Shown in pieces: positions 1-11,835 of a DNA stretch of 64,000 nucleotides. The stretch lies in the NCBI RefSeq assembly GCF_000004075.3, contig NC_026657.2, forward strand, positions 33,652,732 to 33,716,731. Reading direction: 5' to 3'. A program made the translations under genes and the position numbers. The notes beneath the pieces were generated by a model. It searched no databases. It was not told the origin of the DNA and saw only the letters and a list, made by a program, of their open reading frames with translations. Position 1 is the first letter of the stretch; each line of letters opens with the position of its first letter. The stretch is from Cucumis sativus. Lineage: Eukaryota; Streptophyta; Magnoliopsida; Cucurbitales; Cucurbitaceae.

Positions 1-2886
1 TTTTTAAGTTTATAATTGTGTTAGGGATTTTTTGGATTGGTGTGTTATCAGCTATTAGAGTTATTAATGATGTAATTTCGCCTAAATCTTCTGGCAAACT
101 ATTGAGCTTTGAACAACCTGAAATAATGAGAGTTTGTAAGGATTTTAAGTTTGAGAAACTATTTGGAAGTGAATTGAGGGATTTGCAATCTTTTAAGTTT
201 AGGGAAATGAGGGCTTTTAATTCTCCAATTGTAGGGTGCAATTCAATCAAATTCTTGCAGTCTTTGAGGCTGAGTATCTCTAGATTGGGGAGTTTGGAGA
301 AGTTTGGAGTGTGGGTTAAGTAATGAGAATGGCCTAGATTAAGAAACTTCAAATTCTTGAGAAACTGCATGTTCACACAACAGAGAACAAAGAGATCAGG
401 AAAAATCGTTAATTGAGAAGAAAATGGCATTGCTATGATGCTATAATAACAGTGATTAATCCAAAATGTTAAAGTTGATAAGTTACGGTAAATTCAATAA
501 TATCAACACTACTTTAACAGTAGCAGTGAAAAAGACTCATTGAAAGAATCTGATTTGGCTATATTCTAGGTATAGAACCAAAGTAAAACATTTTAATTCA
601 ACAGTAAAATGTGTACCTTAGACTCCTTCCAAAAGAATCTGATTTGGCTATATCTCAAGTCCATAGCAACCAATTTGTCCATATGAAATTCTTTAGGCAA
701 AAACTTCAAAGGAAATCCGTGCCAACAAACCCATCTTATCTCTTCAGAAATATGCTTGAAATCTCCATTTACATCAACAAAATTAAGTTGAAGTAACCTC
801 AATTTTTGCATTTCATTAAATGCTTTTGTGCTCAACTTCTGCTTGCTAAATCTTGGCAACTTCAAACTTAGGCCTTCAGTTGCATCAGTTCCCTAAACCA
901 ATGAAATAAAAAATATTAAGCTTAAAAATACAATTGGATCAACTTAAATAGGACTTTCTTTTCTTACCTTTTGTCTTGTAAGAACAGAAAGCACTTCCTC
1001 ATGAAGAAAAAGTCTTGAATGTCTCTCAGGGTATTTTGGAAAATTTTCACGAACAATTTCTCTCCCCATATCTCTTAACAAATCATGCATCATTAATCTG
1101 TTTTTGTCTCCAATTGTTAATAGACATCTTTGAAGAAGAACACTAATTCCGATTCTTGGAAAAAATCCACACCCATCTAATATTTGTTCAACGTAGTTTC
1201 TTTCCATTCCAATAAAGAAACATGACACGTCGAGAAATATATCTTTGTAAGTATGATCGTTTAGCCCATCAAAGCTTATTTTAAGCTTTTTTTGAATTTG
1301 ATCGTTTGGGATTTTCTTCAATTTCTTCAGTGTATCTTCCCATTCTTCTCTACTTCTACCAAAAAGGAAAGAACCCAACACTTCGAGAGCTAATGGCAAT
1401 CCTCCACAATAAGTGATCACTTGTTTCGAAAGTTGATGAAAGGTTTCTGATGGATAACTATTGCGAAAAGCATGCCAACTAAAGAGTTCAAGTGCTTCAT
1501 CGTCATCCATTTCATCGATGGAACAAATTTCGTCTACTTCAAGCTGATTTAGCAGATGTCGATCTCGAGTTGTTATGATAATTCTACTACCTGAAGCAAA
1601 CAAATCACGAGTTGTTGCTAATGCAGTTAACTGGCTTAAGTCGTCTACATCGTCTAATATCAGAAGAAGCCTTTTGCAACGAAGTCTTTCTTGCAACACT
1701 GCGATTCCTTGGTCGATGTTTCCAAGATTGATGTTGGTAGAATTTGTGATGGAAGAGAGGAGTTGTTTTTGTAAGTGAATTAGATTGGAGGTTTCAGCTT
1801 TGATATTGGAAAGGAAACATTTGGCTTCAAAGTTGTGATAAAGCTGGTTGTAAAGTGCTTTTGCAACGGTGGTTTTACCCAGTCCTCCCATCCCCAAAAT
1901 TCCTACAAATCTAACATCATTTGAACCAATATGAAGATGTGATAAAAGAAGTTTGAGTCTTGATTCAATTCCCACTGGATAAAGAGCTATGAATAAGTAT
2001 TTACTGTTCACCTCCTTTGATACCTTTTCAACAATCAACCTTATGAACTTCGCTTCATGTCTGCCATATAGCAAGATTTAGATAAGTTACTCATCGAAAC
2101 TTAGGAGAAGACTCAAATATAATTGTTGGGTATATGATATGTTAATGTAAATTTTTCAGTCCATATGAATTGTGAGTTCAATTTCCAAAAACAAAGAACA
2201 TGTTTTCTAAAACTGGTGTTTTATCAGATTTTTATAAGTTATCATAGAAACTAAACTATAACTTTCTTGGACCAAATTTGCAATTTAACCAAGTATTCCC
2301 AAGCTTAATTTCAAAAAACCAAAAGGGTTATTTAGAAACTTCTATATGCTAATTAACATTCAAAACTTGAAAGAAAGGAAGGAATCAATAAATACCCATT
2401 TGCAATGTTTCTCAAATCCCAACCAGATAAATTAGCAGCTTCAGTGAGAGCCATTCTCCACTTAAGAACTCTATCAATATCCCTAAAATAACGCACTTCA
2501 TGTTTAACAAAAGCCTCTTCAAATTCACCCTTTTGCTTCCTCACACATGAAGGATCCACATTATAAAATATTGGGAAAACCAGTTGTCTCAAAGTCCTCC
2601 TGCACTCCATGATCTTTACCAACTCCTCCAAACACCATCCCGACTCCGCATACCTTTCCGAGAATACGACAACTGCCACCTTCGACCCTTCGATCGCTCG
2701 CTCGAGCTCCGAACTTATGTCTTCACCCCGTTCGAGCTCTGGATCGTCTCGAAACACATTGATGCCTGCATCTTTGAATGCGTAGTAGAGATGATCAGTG
2801 AAGTTCTTGCGAGTATCTTCACCTCTAAAACTCAAGAAAACATCGTAAGTCCAATTCCCGTGTTGAGGTCGGAGCTCGTCGGCCAT
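1..2886 (-). CDS. TIR-NBS-LRR resistance protein (TNL-1), 3' end beyond the window
   Basis: Intracellular immune receptor of the TIR-NB-LRR class. Exons read as 2886-2396 (TIR), 2060-968 (NB-ARC), 892-617 and 364 to beyond position 1 (LRR). All junctions are GT/AG and phases agree; no stop is seen. The TIR domain begins near residue 12 (WTYDVFLSFRGEDTR) and keeps the ESGWCLEEL segment that carries the catalytic glutamate of TIR NADases. The NB-ARC has a P-loop GMGGLGKTT (about 220-228), kinase-2 LLLILDDVDD (295-304), GGLPLA (383-388) and MHD (488-490). The last exon encodes regular LRRs such as LPNLEILSLKDCKNL. I start at the ATG at 2886 (MADEL); the frame continues upstream without another ATG. 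It looks functional as far as it can be seen. Family function (effector-triggered NAD cleavage and cell death) is known; the specific ligand is not. Confidence 0.93.
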
Positions 2887-2904
2887 GGCGTCGGATGCAA
2901 GCAA

Positions 2905-4390
2905 CGGAAGTCAACTGTTTGAGTCGTCAACCTCTAAAAATCACATCTTACAAATTGACAGAACTGTGGTCCTCTTCCCTCTTCCTTTTTAGTATTTTTA
3001 TTGTCAAGTTGTTGATTTGTTAAAATCCCAAGTTTGAAAATAATGCAAAATAGTCAGATTCCTTTAGGTTCTTTTTCTACGTACACTTTTGAACTTTCGA
3101 AATTTGAAGATGTGTGTGAACAGTATAACTACAGATTGCTTTGTGTGCATAATATGGATAGCAAGTCTCTACACATTTCACATTTTCACAGGGGCTGGTG
3201 TGTGTGCACGTATCACTAAATATGGTACTAAGGCCATTTTGAAGTCATACAACCTCAATGGAAGCGAATTGAGGCAAAATGAAGCAAAAACTGAAGGTTT
3301 GGTAATTGAAGCCTCGACCGCGCTGAAAGGCATAGAGCTCCAATTTTGCATAAATGGCCAAGCGCAATGGCGCTTAGACATTTTTATAAAGCATCTTTTG
3401 GTTCGTAATGAAAAGATTCTTCATCATCGGGCACGTGGATGAGAGGCTAAGCTACTATTTTTTGGCTTGAGTTTTTAGATTCTCCTTCTCCTATAAATTT
3501 ATGAGGGCTTAAATTTGGTATTATATAATCTTTGGTTTAATTTTATTTTCGAATGAAGTCTGTTCATTTGTTTAGACACATGAAAATTATATAAAACTCT
3601 TTGCTTTGTATTGAATCCTTGACTTATGACAATTAGATAGGATTTGGTTAGAAGCAATACTAGGTTAGGTTAGGTTAGTAAGTAAATCTATATTGATATA
3701 TATTGATTCTAACCAACCTAAAATTGAATCTATTGAATGTCAATTTGATGTTTGAGAATTACTCATTCCACTAAGGGGTAATTAATGCTAATTGAAAAAT
3801 CCAATATCGTACACAATAATTAGAACCTTCGGACAAATTATTTGACAATTTCTATTACATTGGTTAGGTGAATGACCCAAACTAGATTCTTTTGACATTG
3901 ATATTTTCTTCATTTTAATTTCCTTTTTGCAATTTATTCCCCTCCTACAATTTCTACCCAACCTCCTTGGTTACATTGAATCGGAAATTAATTTGTTTAA
4001 GAATCAGTATACTTCTTAAACTCTACCAAAGATTCAAGTACATATTTGGGTACATGTTTTGCTTTTCTCAAATTTTAAACTTGCTCGTGATTTCTAAGCT
4101 TCTGTTGAAAATGTGAAAAATTTTCTTTTAAACTTAAATGGTTATAGAGTTTGACAATGGATTTCATCTAGTTGAAATCATTTGGAGGAGGGGTCAGAGT
4201 TATTGGTGTACGTATATCTTTGTGGCGATTAACTATACTTTACGTTTTCTATATTCTTTCTTTGTTGATTACAAGGGAAAAGGGAAGAGGAAAAAATCGC
4301 CCCAAGCTAAACTAAACAATATTCATGTTTTGAAAAATTAAAACCCAACTAACAAACAAGGATAACAACTATTCCATGACAATACCCATC
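2905..4390. other. Intergenic stretch upstream of TNL-1
   Basis: No convincing gene. About 3160-3460 is richer in GC than its surroundings and contains palindrome-like GCGC motifs; it may be a degenerate repeat but I cannot name it. From about 4310 onward the sequence matches the region just downstream of the SNARE gene at 8350-8410, so the duplicated block reaches at least here. Confidence 0.5.
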
Positions 4391-5606
4391 TTGGTTTGAA
4401 GTATAATATGAGAATGATAGCAATAACAAGAACAGTAACTATGCAGGAAATTGTCCACTTATTTCTGTTCATCTCCCTTGTCACATTGGTTAGAACTTTT
4501 TCGCTTCTGCTTCTGCCGTTGTTATCATCCGCACCGTGAAGCTACAAAGGAAGGTTAAAAAGGAACAAATTACATGATTGCGTTGAGTTCATTTTGATGA
4601 TGTATTTTTCGTTCCTCTTTATCAATAAGAAAAACGAACCACAGATTCAACCAGAGGATATTATTCACATTTTTTTTGCAATTAAATTACTTGATATTAA
4701 TCTAGAGAAGAGGAAAAGGTATTGTCAAGGTTAGAGTTTCGTTGTCGGCAATATTTGTTGAAGGTTGGTTTTTGTTTACTCTAAGAGTTGTGTTGGCTTT
4801 CTTCCGTGGGTGGTCAAAATGTGTGGCTTCAGACAATCTGTTGTTCTCCTTAAGATATTGTTTATGCAATTTGGTAGTTCCCCTATTGAGAAGATTTTAT
4901 GGCAGTTTATTTTCTTTGATTTTGTTTCCTTGTCTAGTGGGGAAGGTTTACTTTTGTGCTCTGTTCATATTTGAAGGGTTGTCTTTGCGTTTGCTAAGGC
5001 TGGGAATCATTTTTTAAAAAGGACGTTGTTGTCATTGTCTTGTGAGCTCTACTGGAATCACAAGTGTGTGACCTTTTCGGTGAAGGTTGTGTGTTATATA
5101 TGTCAACAATTATCGTATAGGTAATACTGGTCGAGTCTGCATCAAAGTTGAGAGGAATTCTCTAACTTGGAGGGATCCCAATTTCATAAAGTGCAGTGAG
5201 CTTCCCTAGAAAAAATAGAGATAAGCTTCTTAGGGAGTAGCAGTTCCATAGTTAGGGGAGCCAAAGTGTTCATTTACATATGTACTCACATACTTAAGAG
5301 GATCTTAAGGTGTTTTGAGAGGGAGTTTCAAATTTAAAGGGAGTCTAAAGTGTCAATTCAATAAGCCCAGCTTTTTGTGTGTCACTGTTATTGCTGTGTC
5401 TCTACAGAGAAACACAACGTTGTAATTGTCTAACTTCACATGAAAGAGAGTAACTAGAAAAGGAAAGAGAAAAGAGAGAGCATAACACGAAGAATTACCT
5501 TGTCATGGGGAGCACCCAAAAGCAATTGTGTCTGTGAATGCGAGTCTTCTGGGAATGAGATACCAAGGTATTCAGTTTGGGGCATGGTTCTTTGATCACC
5601 TGAGAC
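4391..5606 (-). pseudogene. Decayed partial copy of the VTI11-type SNARE gene (exons 4 and 5 only)
   Basis: Two blocks match the last two exons of the SNARE gene at 8595-10458. Block 5606-5499 matches exon 4: the acceptor and donor survive, but about 20 codons are missing in frame relative to the intact copy. Block 4541 to about 4391 matches exon 5: the acceptor is kept and the text reads LHGADDNN ... NKWTISCIVTVLVIAIILILYFK, the SNARE end and membrane anchor. The natural stop after the anchor is lost and the frame runs on to about 4340. Exons 1-3 are absent; similarity continues into intron 3 to about 5690 and then stops. The intron between the two blocks is about 960 bases against 283 in the fuller gene. 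It is a host-gene fragment left by the tandem duplication. Confidence 0.88.
4690..5380. other. Extra ~0.7 kb inside the SNARE-remnant intron
   Basis: This segment has no counterpart in the matching 283-base intron at 8745-9027. It is less AT-rich than the flanks and contains overlapping open frames of 69 and 91 codons on the plus strand that I do not recognise. I see no clear terminal repeats or target duplication. It is probably an inserted, degraded repeat. Confidence 0.4.
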
Positions 5607-5767
5607 CTAAACAATATGTTTTCATCCTCAGTATTCAATCATTGCTCCATAAATTTCAAAGAGGAAGGGATTTAAGGGAAGATAAAGCAGAAAGATTTGA
5701 AAACAGTGTGTAAATCCACATTCTAGTAAACTCCTGCCTAGTCCTCCCTAAAACATTAGTCATCAAT

Positions 5768-7568
5768 TCAGTAGATGCTAACAGCTTGTAGATCTTCAAT
5801 TCCCTAATACCAATGAAATATATATGTATAAAATCAAACCAAATTATTAGGACTTTATTTTCTTACCTTTGGTCCAAGTACAGAAAGGCGCACTTCCTTC
5901 GGAAGAAAAAGTTGGGTATGATCTCTTAACAAATCACTTGTCACTAATCTGTTTATGTCACCAATTCTTGGAAAAGATCCCCACCCATCTAACATTTGGT
6001 TCACAAGATATATATCTTTACAAGTGTGATCATTGTGGGTATCAAAGGTTATTTTAGGCTTTATTTGAATTTGATCATCTAGAATTTTCTTCAAATTCTT
6101 CAATGTATCTTGCCATTCTTCTCTACTTCTGCCAAAAAGGAAACAGCCCAACACTTGAAGGGCTAATGGCAATCCTCCACAATAATTAACAACACGTTTT
6201 GAAAGTTGATGAAAAGTTTCTGAAGGATAACTATTGTGAAAGGCATGCCAACTAAAGAGTTGGAGCGCTTCAGCGTCATCCATTACATCAATGGAACAAA
6301 TTCCATCTACTTCAATCTGGTTTAGTAAACGTCGATGTCGAGTTGTTATGACAATTCTACTACCTGAACCGAAACATTCACGTCTTGTTGCTAATGCAGT
6401 TAATTGGCTTATTTTGTCTACATCGTCTAATATCAAAAGAAGCTTTTTGCGACGAAGGCTTTCTTGCAACACAACGATTCCTCGATCCATGTTTTCGAAA
6501 TTGATGTTACTGGAATTTGTAATCGAAGAGAGGAGTTGTTTTTGTAAGTGAACTAGACCATTGGGTTGGTTGGGGGTTTGTTTGATATTAGCAAGGAAGC
6601 ATGCAGCTTCAAAGTTGTGATGAAGTTGATTGTAAAGTGCTTTTGCAATGGTGGTTTTTCCCAAACCTCCAATCCCCAAAATTCCTACAAACTTAACATC
6701 ATCATTTGAACCAATATGAAGATGTGGTAAAACAAGTTTGATTCTTGATTCAATTCCCACTGGATAGAGAGCTATGAATAAGTAATTGCTCTTCACCTCC
6801 TTTGATATCATTTTAACAATTGACCTTATGAATTCTGCCTCATACCTGCCATACAAGATTCACATCTACTCATCAAAACATCAGATTCATTTCCTCAAAT
6901 ATAAAGATTCGTTATGATGTTTGGGTAAAATTAGTCCTTTTTTAGTTCAACTTTCAAAGACAAAAACCCGCTTTCAAAACTACTTTTTTTGTTTTTTTTT
7001 ATTCACTCACGATTAGAAACATTAAAGCATAGTCGACTAAGTTGAAGAAGAAGAAGAAGGAGGAGGAGGAGGGAAATAAATACCCATTTGCATTTTGTGT
7101 CAAACCCAAACCAGCTACATTAGCAGCTTCAGTGAGAGCCATTCTCCACCTACGAACTTTATCAATATCCTTACCCTTTTCATGCTTAACAAAAGCCTCT
7201 TCAAATTCACCCTTTTGCTTCCTCACACATGAAGGATCCACATTATAAAATACTGGCAAAACCATTTGTCTCAAAGTCCTTCTACACTCCATGATCTTTA
7301 CCAACTCCTCCAAACACCATCCCGACTCCGCATACCTTTCCGAGAATACGATAACTGCCACCTTCGATCCTTCGATTGCTCGCTCCAGCCCCGAACTTAT
7401 GTCTTCGCCTCGTTGGAGCTCTGGGTCGTCTCGAAAGACATTGATGCCTGCATCTTTCAATGCGTAGTAGAGATGATCTGTGAAGTTTTTTCGAGTATCT
7501 TCGCCTCTAAAACTTAAGAAAACATCGTACGTCCAGTCTCCATGTTGAGCTTGGAACTCGTTGGCCAT
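5768..7568 (-). CDS. Truncated TIR-NB gene without LRR (TNL-2)
   Basis: Paralogue of TNL-1. Exons read as 7568-7084 (TIR), 6845-5867 (NB-ARC) and a short 3' exon 5803-5768 with a stop after 12 codons; phases agree and the product is about 499 residues. The TIR domain is complete, with WTYDVFLSFRGEDTR and ESGWCLEEL. The P-loop (GIGGLGKTT), kinase-2 (LLLILDDVDK) and GGLPLA remain. Against TNL-1 the ARC2 part has lost tens of residues in frame, and the MHD triad reads TSD. No LRR exon follows; the sequence passes straight into the SNARE remnant, so the duplication breakpoint removed the LRRs. An in-frame ATG at 7688 could add 40 residues at the N-terminus; I prefer 7568 by comparison with TNL-1. 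It could still make a TIR-NB protein, or be a decaying gene. Confidence 0.8.
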
Positions 7569-7699
7569 GATGACAGATGCGACCAAAGTCAATTGAAGGG
7601 AGCTTTGAATTGTCTTGAAGTTGAGATGGAAACAGAGCTCTAAATCACATGCTACAATTTGATTGTTCTTTGTGTGGACCTCCTCCATCTTCTTTTTTA

Positions 7700-8594
7700 T
7701 AATTTTATTTTCGTTGTTGATTTCTTACTTTTCAATAGTATGAGTTCAAAAATAATGCAAAGATAGTCATCCCTTTCTAGTTAAGGTTCCCATTTATTTT
7801 TACGAAAATTAGTCAGAAATTACATAACATCAACTTTTATACTAAATTAAAACTATGGATGTTCTCAATTGAAACTAAGGAGATAAGTTGGCAAATCAAT
7901 CTGTCATATTTTTATCTGGATTGAAAAAAAAAATAGTAATTTTTTGGCCCATTGCAAAATGAGTCCCTACATCTTTGTAAAACCTTTTTAACTTCCAAAA
8001 CTTTGTTATAATGATAAAAAGAAACCTACTTTTGTATTTGAAGTCCCTAAGAGATTTTACATTTCTACAATATATATTATATCAAATAAACAATTTTGTT
8101 TGATTGCAAGTAGTTTCTTTTAATTCATCAATTATTTTTCTACCAAAATAGGAACTGCATCAGCAATTACTATTCCAATTACTTTTTTACAATATATTGT
8201 ATCAAGTAAATAACAGCTTTTTGATTTGGAAGTATCGTAAAAGAAAAATAAGAAAAGACAATTCTACCCTTGGTGGTGGGGATGTTATGTAATTGATATA
8301 TTTCATAGAAGTTACATCAGGTTGGATATATTTTTTCTCCTAGGAGAATTAATATCCATGTTTTGAAAAATCAAAACCCACCTAACAAACAATGATAAAA
8401 TATATTCAAAACAAAACCCATCTCATGTTCTACGTAAAAGGAAAGAAAAAGAAGATTCATATACATCCACTGAATAGTGAGAGTCAAAGAAACCAAGGAG
8501 TTGAAGATGGCCATCAACTAATCTCCCAACAACTATTTCACAACCAAAAAAGAGAAGGGGGAAGAAGTTAACTTTGTACATGGAATGTATTTAA
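7700..8594. other. Intergenic stretch between TNL-2 and the SNARE gene
   Basis: AT-rich, no gene seen. It should hold the TNL-2 promoter and the SNARE 3' untranslated region. The segment about 8350-8410 matches about 4310-4375, part of the duplicated block. Confidence 0.5.
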
Positions 8595-10458
8595 CTATTT
8601 AAGTTTGAAGTATAATATCACAATGATGGCGATAACAAGAACGGTAAGTATGCAGGAAATTGTCCACTTATTTTTGTTCATCCTCCTTGTCATATTGGTT
8701 AAAATTCTTTTGCTTCTGCCTACGTTATCGTCCACACCATGAAGCTGCAAACAGACGAAGATTTAAAAGGAACAATTACATTATTCTGTTATATTCATTT
8801 CGGTGCTGACGAAAAAGGTGAATGAAGATATATTTTCATAATTTCCCTAATTTCAATATTGTAAGTGGTGTCAAAATGGCAGTCGAAAAAGAGGTTAAGG
8901 CTAATGAAATGCTGAAAGCAGAGAAAATATTTAAGGATGAGGCCGGAGAGTAACTACAAAAGGAAAGACAAGGAAACAAACTAAAGCAAGATTTATTGAC
9001 CATTTCCAGCATAATGAGAAGGATTACCGTGTCATGAGCACCCAAAAGCGATTGTCTCTGTGAATGCAAGTCTTCCAAGATTGAGACACCAAGGTCTTCA
9101 GTTTCGAGCATAGCTCTTTGACTATCCTTAATCCTGCCACTCATATTGCCTAATCTCTCTGTTGTGGTCATTAGTCTAGTTCTTTGATCAGCTGAGACCT
9201 AAAGAATATGTTTTCATCCTCATCGCCGTTAGAAGATTGCTCCGCAAATTTCAGAGAGAAAGGTAAGATAAAGCAAACAGATACAAAAACTGAAGCGCAT
9301 AAATCACCTTTTAACTGGTTAACAGAGCTTCCTACTAATCTACCATTCACTAAATTTATAAGCACTTTTAAAAAGCTAAAGCTTAAAGAAGCGCTTTTAA
9401 AGAAACAATTGATAAGTGGCTTATCAAATGCAATTTACTTGAACACTTCATACTCAACCTCTCATGATACATTTCCTTTCTTTAATTACACTCCACATGC
9501 ATTCTCCTAATAACTTCTCTCTCAATAAAATTTTTTCACTACGGCTTTCTCGACACACACCTTATCTCAATAACTTCTAATTGCGCAGACTTTTCCAAAC
9601 AACTACAAGTCTACAAGCAACAGTCAACCAATACATTGCTTGACCAAGTTCTCAATTCTTGATGGATGAGCAAAAACTACAACTAAGAAGTAATGATTTG
9701 AACAATTGTCAGAAGTTTATACCGCTAATGGTTTCTTGAACTCTGTTAAACAAAAAAGTCACGTAAATTTATTCATACGCAAACAACTAAACAGCTTCAA
9801 ATATTATAAGAATCGTCCATAAAAGCAAAAAAGAAGAGTAAATATGCATTTTCCAGAATGTAGGATTAATCACTTCCCCTGCATATGAAAACAATTTGTA
9901 AGAGGTCAAGCAACTAAATAAATCCATACATTGAGGGTATCAGCCAATCCAGATTCCAGCAACTCATCGCGCGCAGTTGCATTTACATTGCCAAACGTAA
10001 TCCGTTTTACTTCACTTTTCAGATTGTTCAAATCTGATTTATATTCCCTTAGCTTAGCAAGAAGACCAATCTTAACACTGGGCTGCAAACTCCTCGCATC
10101 GAGATTCATTTTCCGAATCTAAGGAAATGCAATAAGGTTCAGGTCAATCCAATAATTTAGTTTAAAATTCCAATTCAATCAGTGCCAATAACTTGTACAA
10201 GTACCAGAGATTCCGCTTCATCAACACCACCTTTTATTTCAGAAAGCTTTTGCTTCTTCTGCTCTGCAGAATTAGAAAGAAAATCGTAGTATTCAACACA
10301 TATTACAAGACAAAAACGAAGATAGAAACTCAGAAAAGAAGAATTGGACGGTGATAAGTGATACCTCCGTCTAGGGCAGTGGAGGAGGTGCACTTTCTGA
10401 AAAGATTGGCAGAAAGTTCGCAGTATTGACGCTCGTATCTTTCGAATACCTCGCTCAT
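8595..10458 (-). CDS. VTI11: VTI11-type Qb-SNARE (vesicle transport v-SNARE)
   Basis: SNARE protein of TGN-to-vacuole traffic. Exons: 10458-10365, 10263-10205, 10118-9930, 9192-9028 (or 9199-9028) and 8744-8595. The product starts MSEVFERYERQYCELSANLF, continues with the Habc region (LQPSVKIGLLAKLREYKSDL), then the SNARE motif (MLETEDLGVSILEDLHSQRQ ... LHGVDDN), and ends with a single membrane anchor (TVLVIAIIVILYFKLK). In exon 4 the family acceptor at 9200 is followed by one extra A near 9181-9178, which puts a stop in frame. A second AG at 9194-9193, seven bases on, restores the frame and gives about 218 residues (plant VTI11 is about 221). The remnant at 5606-5499 lacks the extra base. The gene is either rescued by this acceptor or newly disabled. 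Confidence 0.9.
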
Positions 10459-11835
10459 GGTGTCCGGAGCTTGAGAATTCCAGAGTGCAGCTGCTGAAGT
10501 TAGTGATCGTCTTTAGAATTCAATGGATAGACGAAGAAGAAAAAGAAAATTTGATAAAGGTGAAGAAGCTTTTTCTTTTGCACTGCACATAGTTAAGAGA
10601 AAAAACCTGATATCGATGTTGATCGGCAAAAGTTGGAGAAATCGCCGGGGAAGTAGGTCGGTGTGGTGGGGGGGAATTGGAATGAGCAAAAATGGAAGCA
10701 AGCGTGTGTTGGAACTTGACTTTGGTAAAAGAGAGAATTAATTTAAGGGGAAACGAATCTTAGTAATATTCCATTGGAATTTATGCACAATCATCGCCTT
10801 CCAATTTACATGTGTCATAAATGTGTCATCTCATTGTTAATAAAAATAAATACATTTCACAATATTTTATTACAATAAAAGAAATATTAAAACTATTTAC
10901 AAAATATAACCAAATTCAATACTTTTTACATAAAAATACAAAAATAGCAATCAAATGTAATAAGTTTTTTCTAGTAATTTATCTTTTTCTATTTTAAAAA
11001 AAAGTTTTAATTATTTTTCAATATATTAAGTGGATTATACATTGGGTGACTACAACTCAATTGATACATATAGTCCTCACCCAATTGATACATATATCTT
11101 GTAAGTTATTTTGACATTGGACAAAAAGCTTTTTTTTTTTAAGAAACATATTTTTAAACCTAGTTTAATAATCATTTCAACTGTTTGTTTTTATTTTTTC
11201 TGATTTTTAAATACTGTTTTTGACTTTTTGTTTATTAAAAATAAAAAACATAATTTTGTTTTCAGTTTTCTTTTTCTTTTTCCATTTTTTATTTTAAAAA
11301 TAATTCTCTTGTTTAAAATAGAAAAAAAAAAAAGAATTAATTTCGTAACACATCTATTTTTCTAAAATTAAATTTAAAAAACAGAGAACAAATGAATTAC
11401 CAAACAGCTGTTTAATCACAAACTCCAACTCCACGAAGCTAACCTAAACCCAAGTTTAATTTCCTAAATCCATAACTAAAAAACACATGTCTTCCTTTAA
11501 TCTCGGTTTTCTAAGGCGTCAAAAAAGCCTAACATGTCACACACTTGAAGGATATTTAACTTAAAGCATTTTTTTCAGGATACTCTTGACTTGATGGAAC
11601 TTCTATTTAGATGAATATTTAAAAATAGTTCCATCTAGTAAAGTACTGAACTCTCTACTTTGTACTTCCTATCCACCTGGAGATCATCCATTTCATGACA
11701 CAAGACCTATTAAACTCCAAAGGAACATACAGGATTTTCCGAATCCCATTCTTTTATCTAAAACAAAAGGTTATAAATCAGGAGAAGATTACAGTTGTAG
11801 TGTAGCACAATGAAATGAAGGTTTTGATACAGAAA
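10459..11835. other. SNARE promoter region and intergenic DNA
   Basis: 10459-10745 holds the SNARE 5' leader and promoter; a 72-codon plus-strand frame there looks like chance. 10750-11835 is very AT-rich with A/T homopolymers, and its far end is probably the 3' untranslated region of STR8. No gene seen. Confidence 0.5.

Noticed and set aside
18-323. 101-codon plus-strand frame at the left edge
   Set aside because: It is the antisense shadow of the TNL-1 LRR exon; the minus strand reads clear leucine-rich repeats.
7595-7615. Partial match to miR159 (ATTGAAGGGAGCT)
   Set aside because: Only 13 contiguous bases match, in the 5' leader of TNL-2, and no fold-back partner is seen nearby.
10523-10741. 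72-codon plus-strand frame in the SNARE promoter
   Set aside because: Arg/Lys-rich text from a GA-rich leader, no recognisable domain and no match in the duplicated block.
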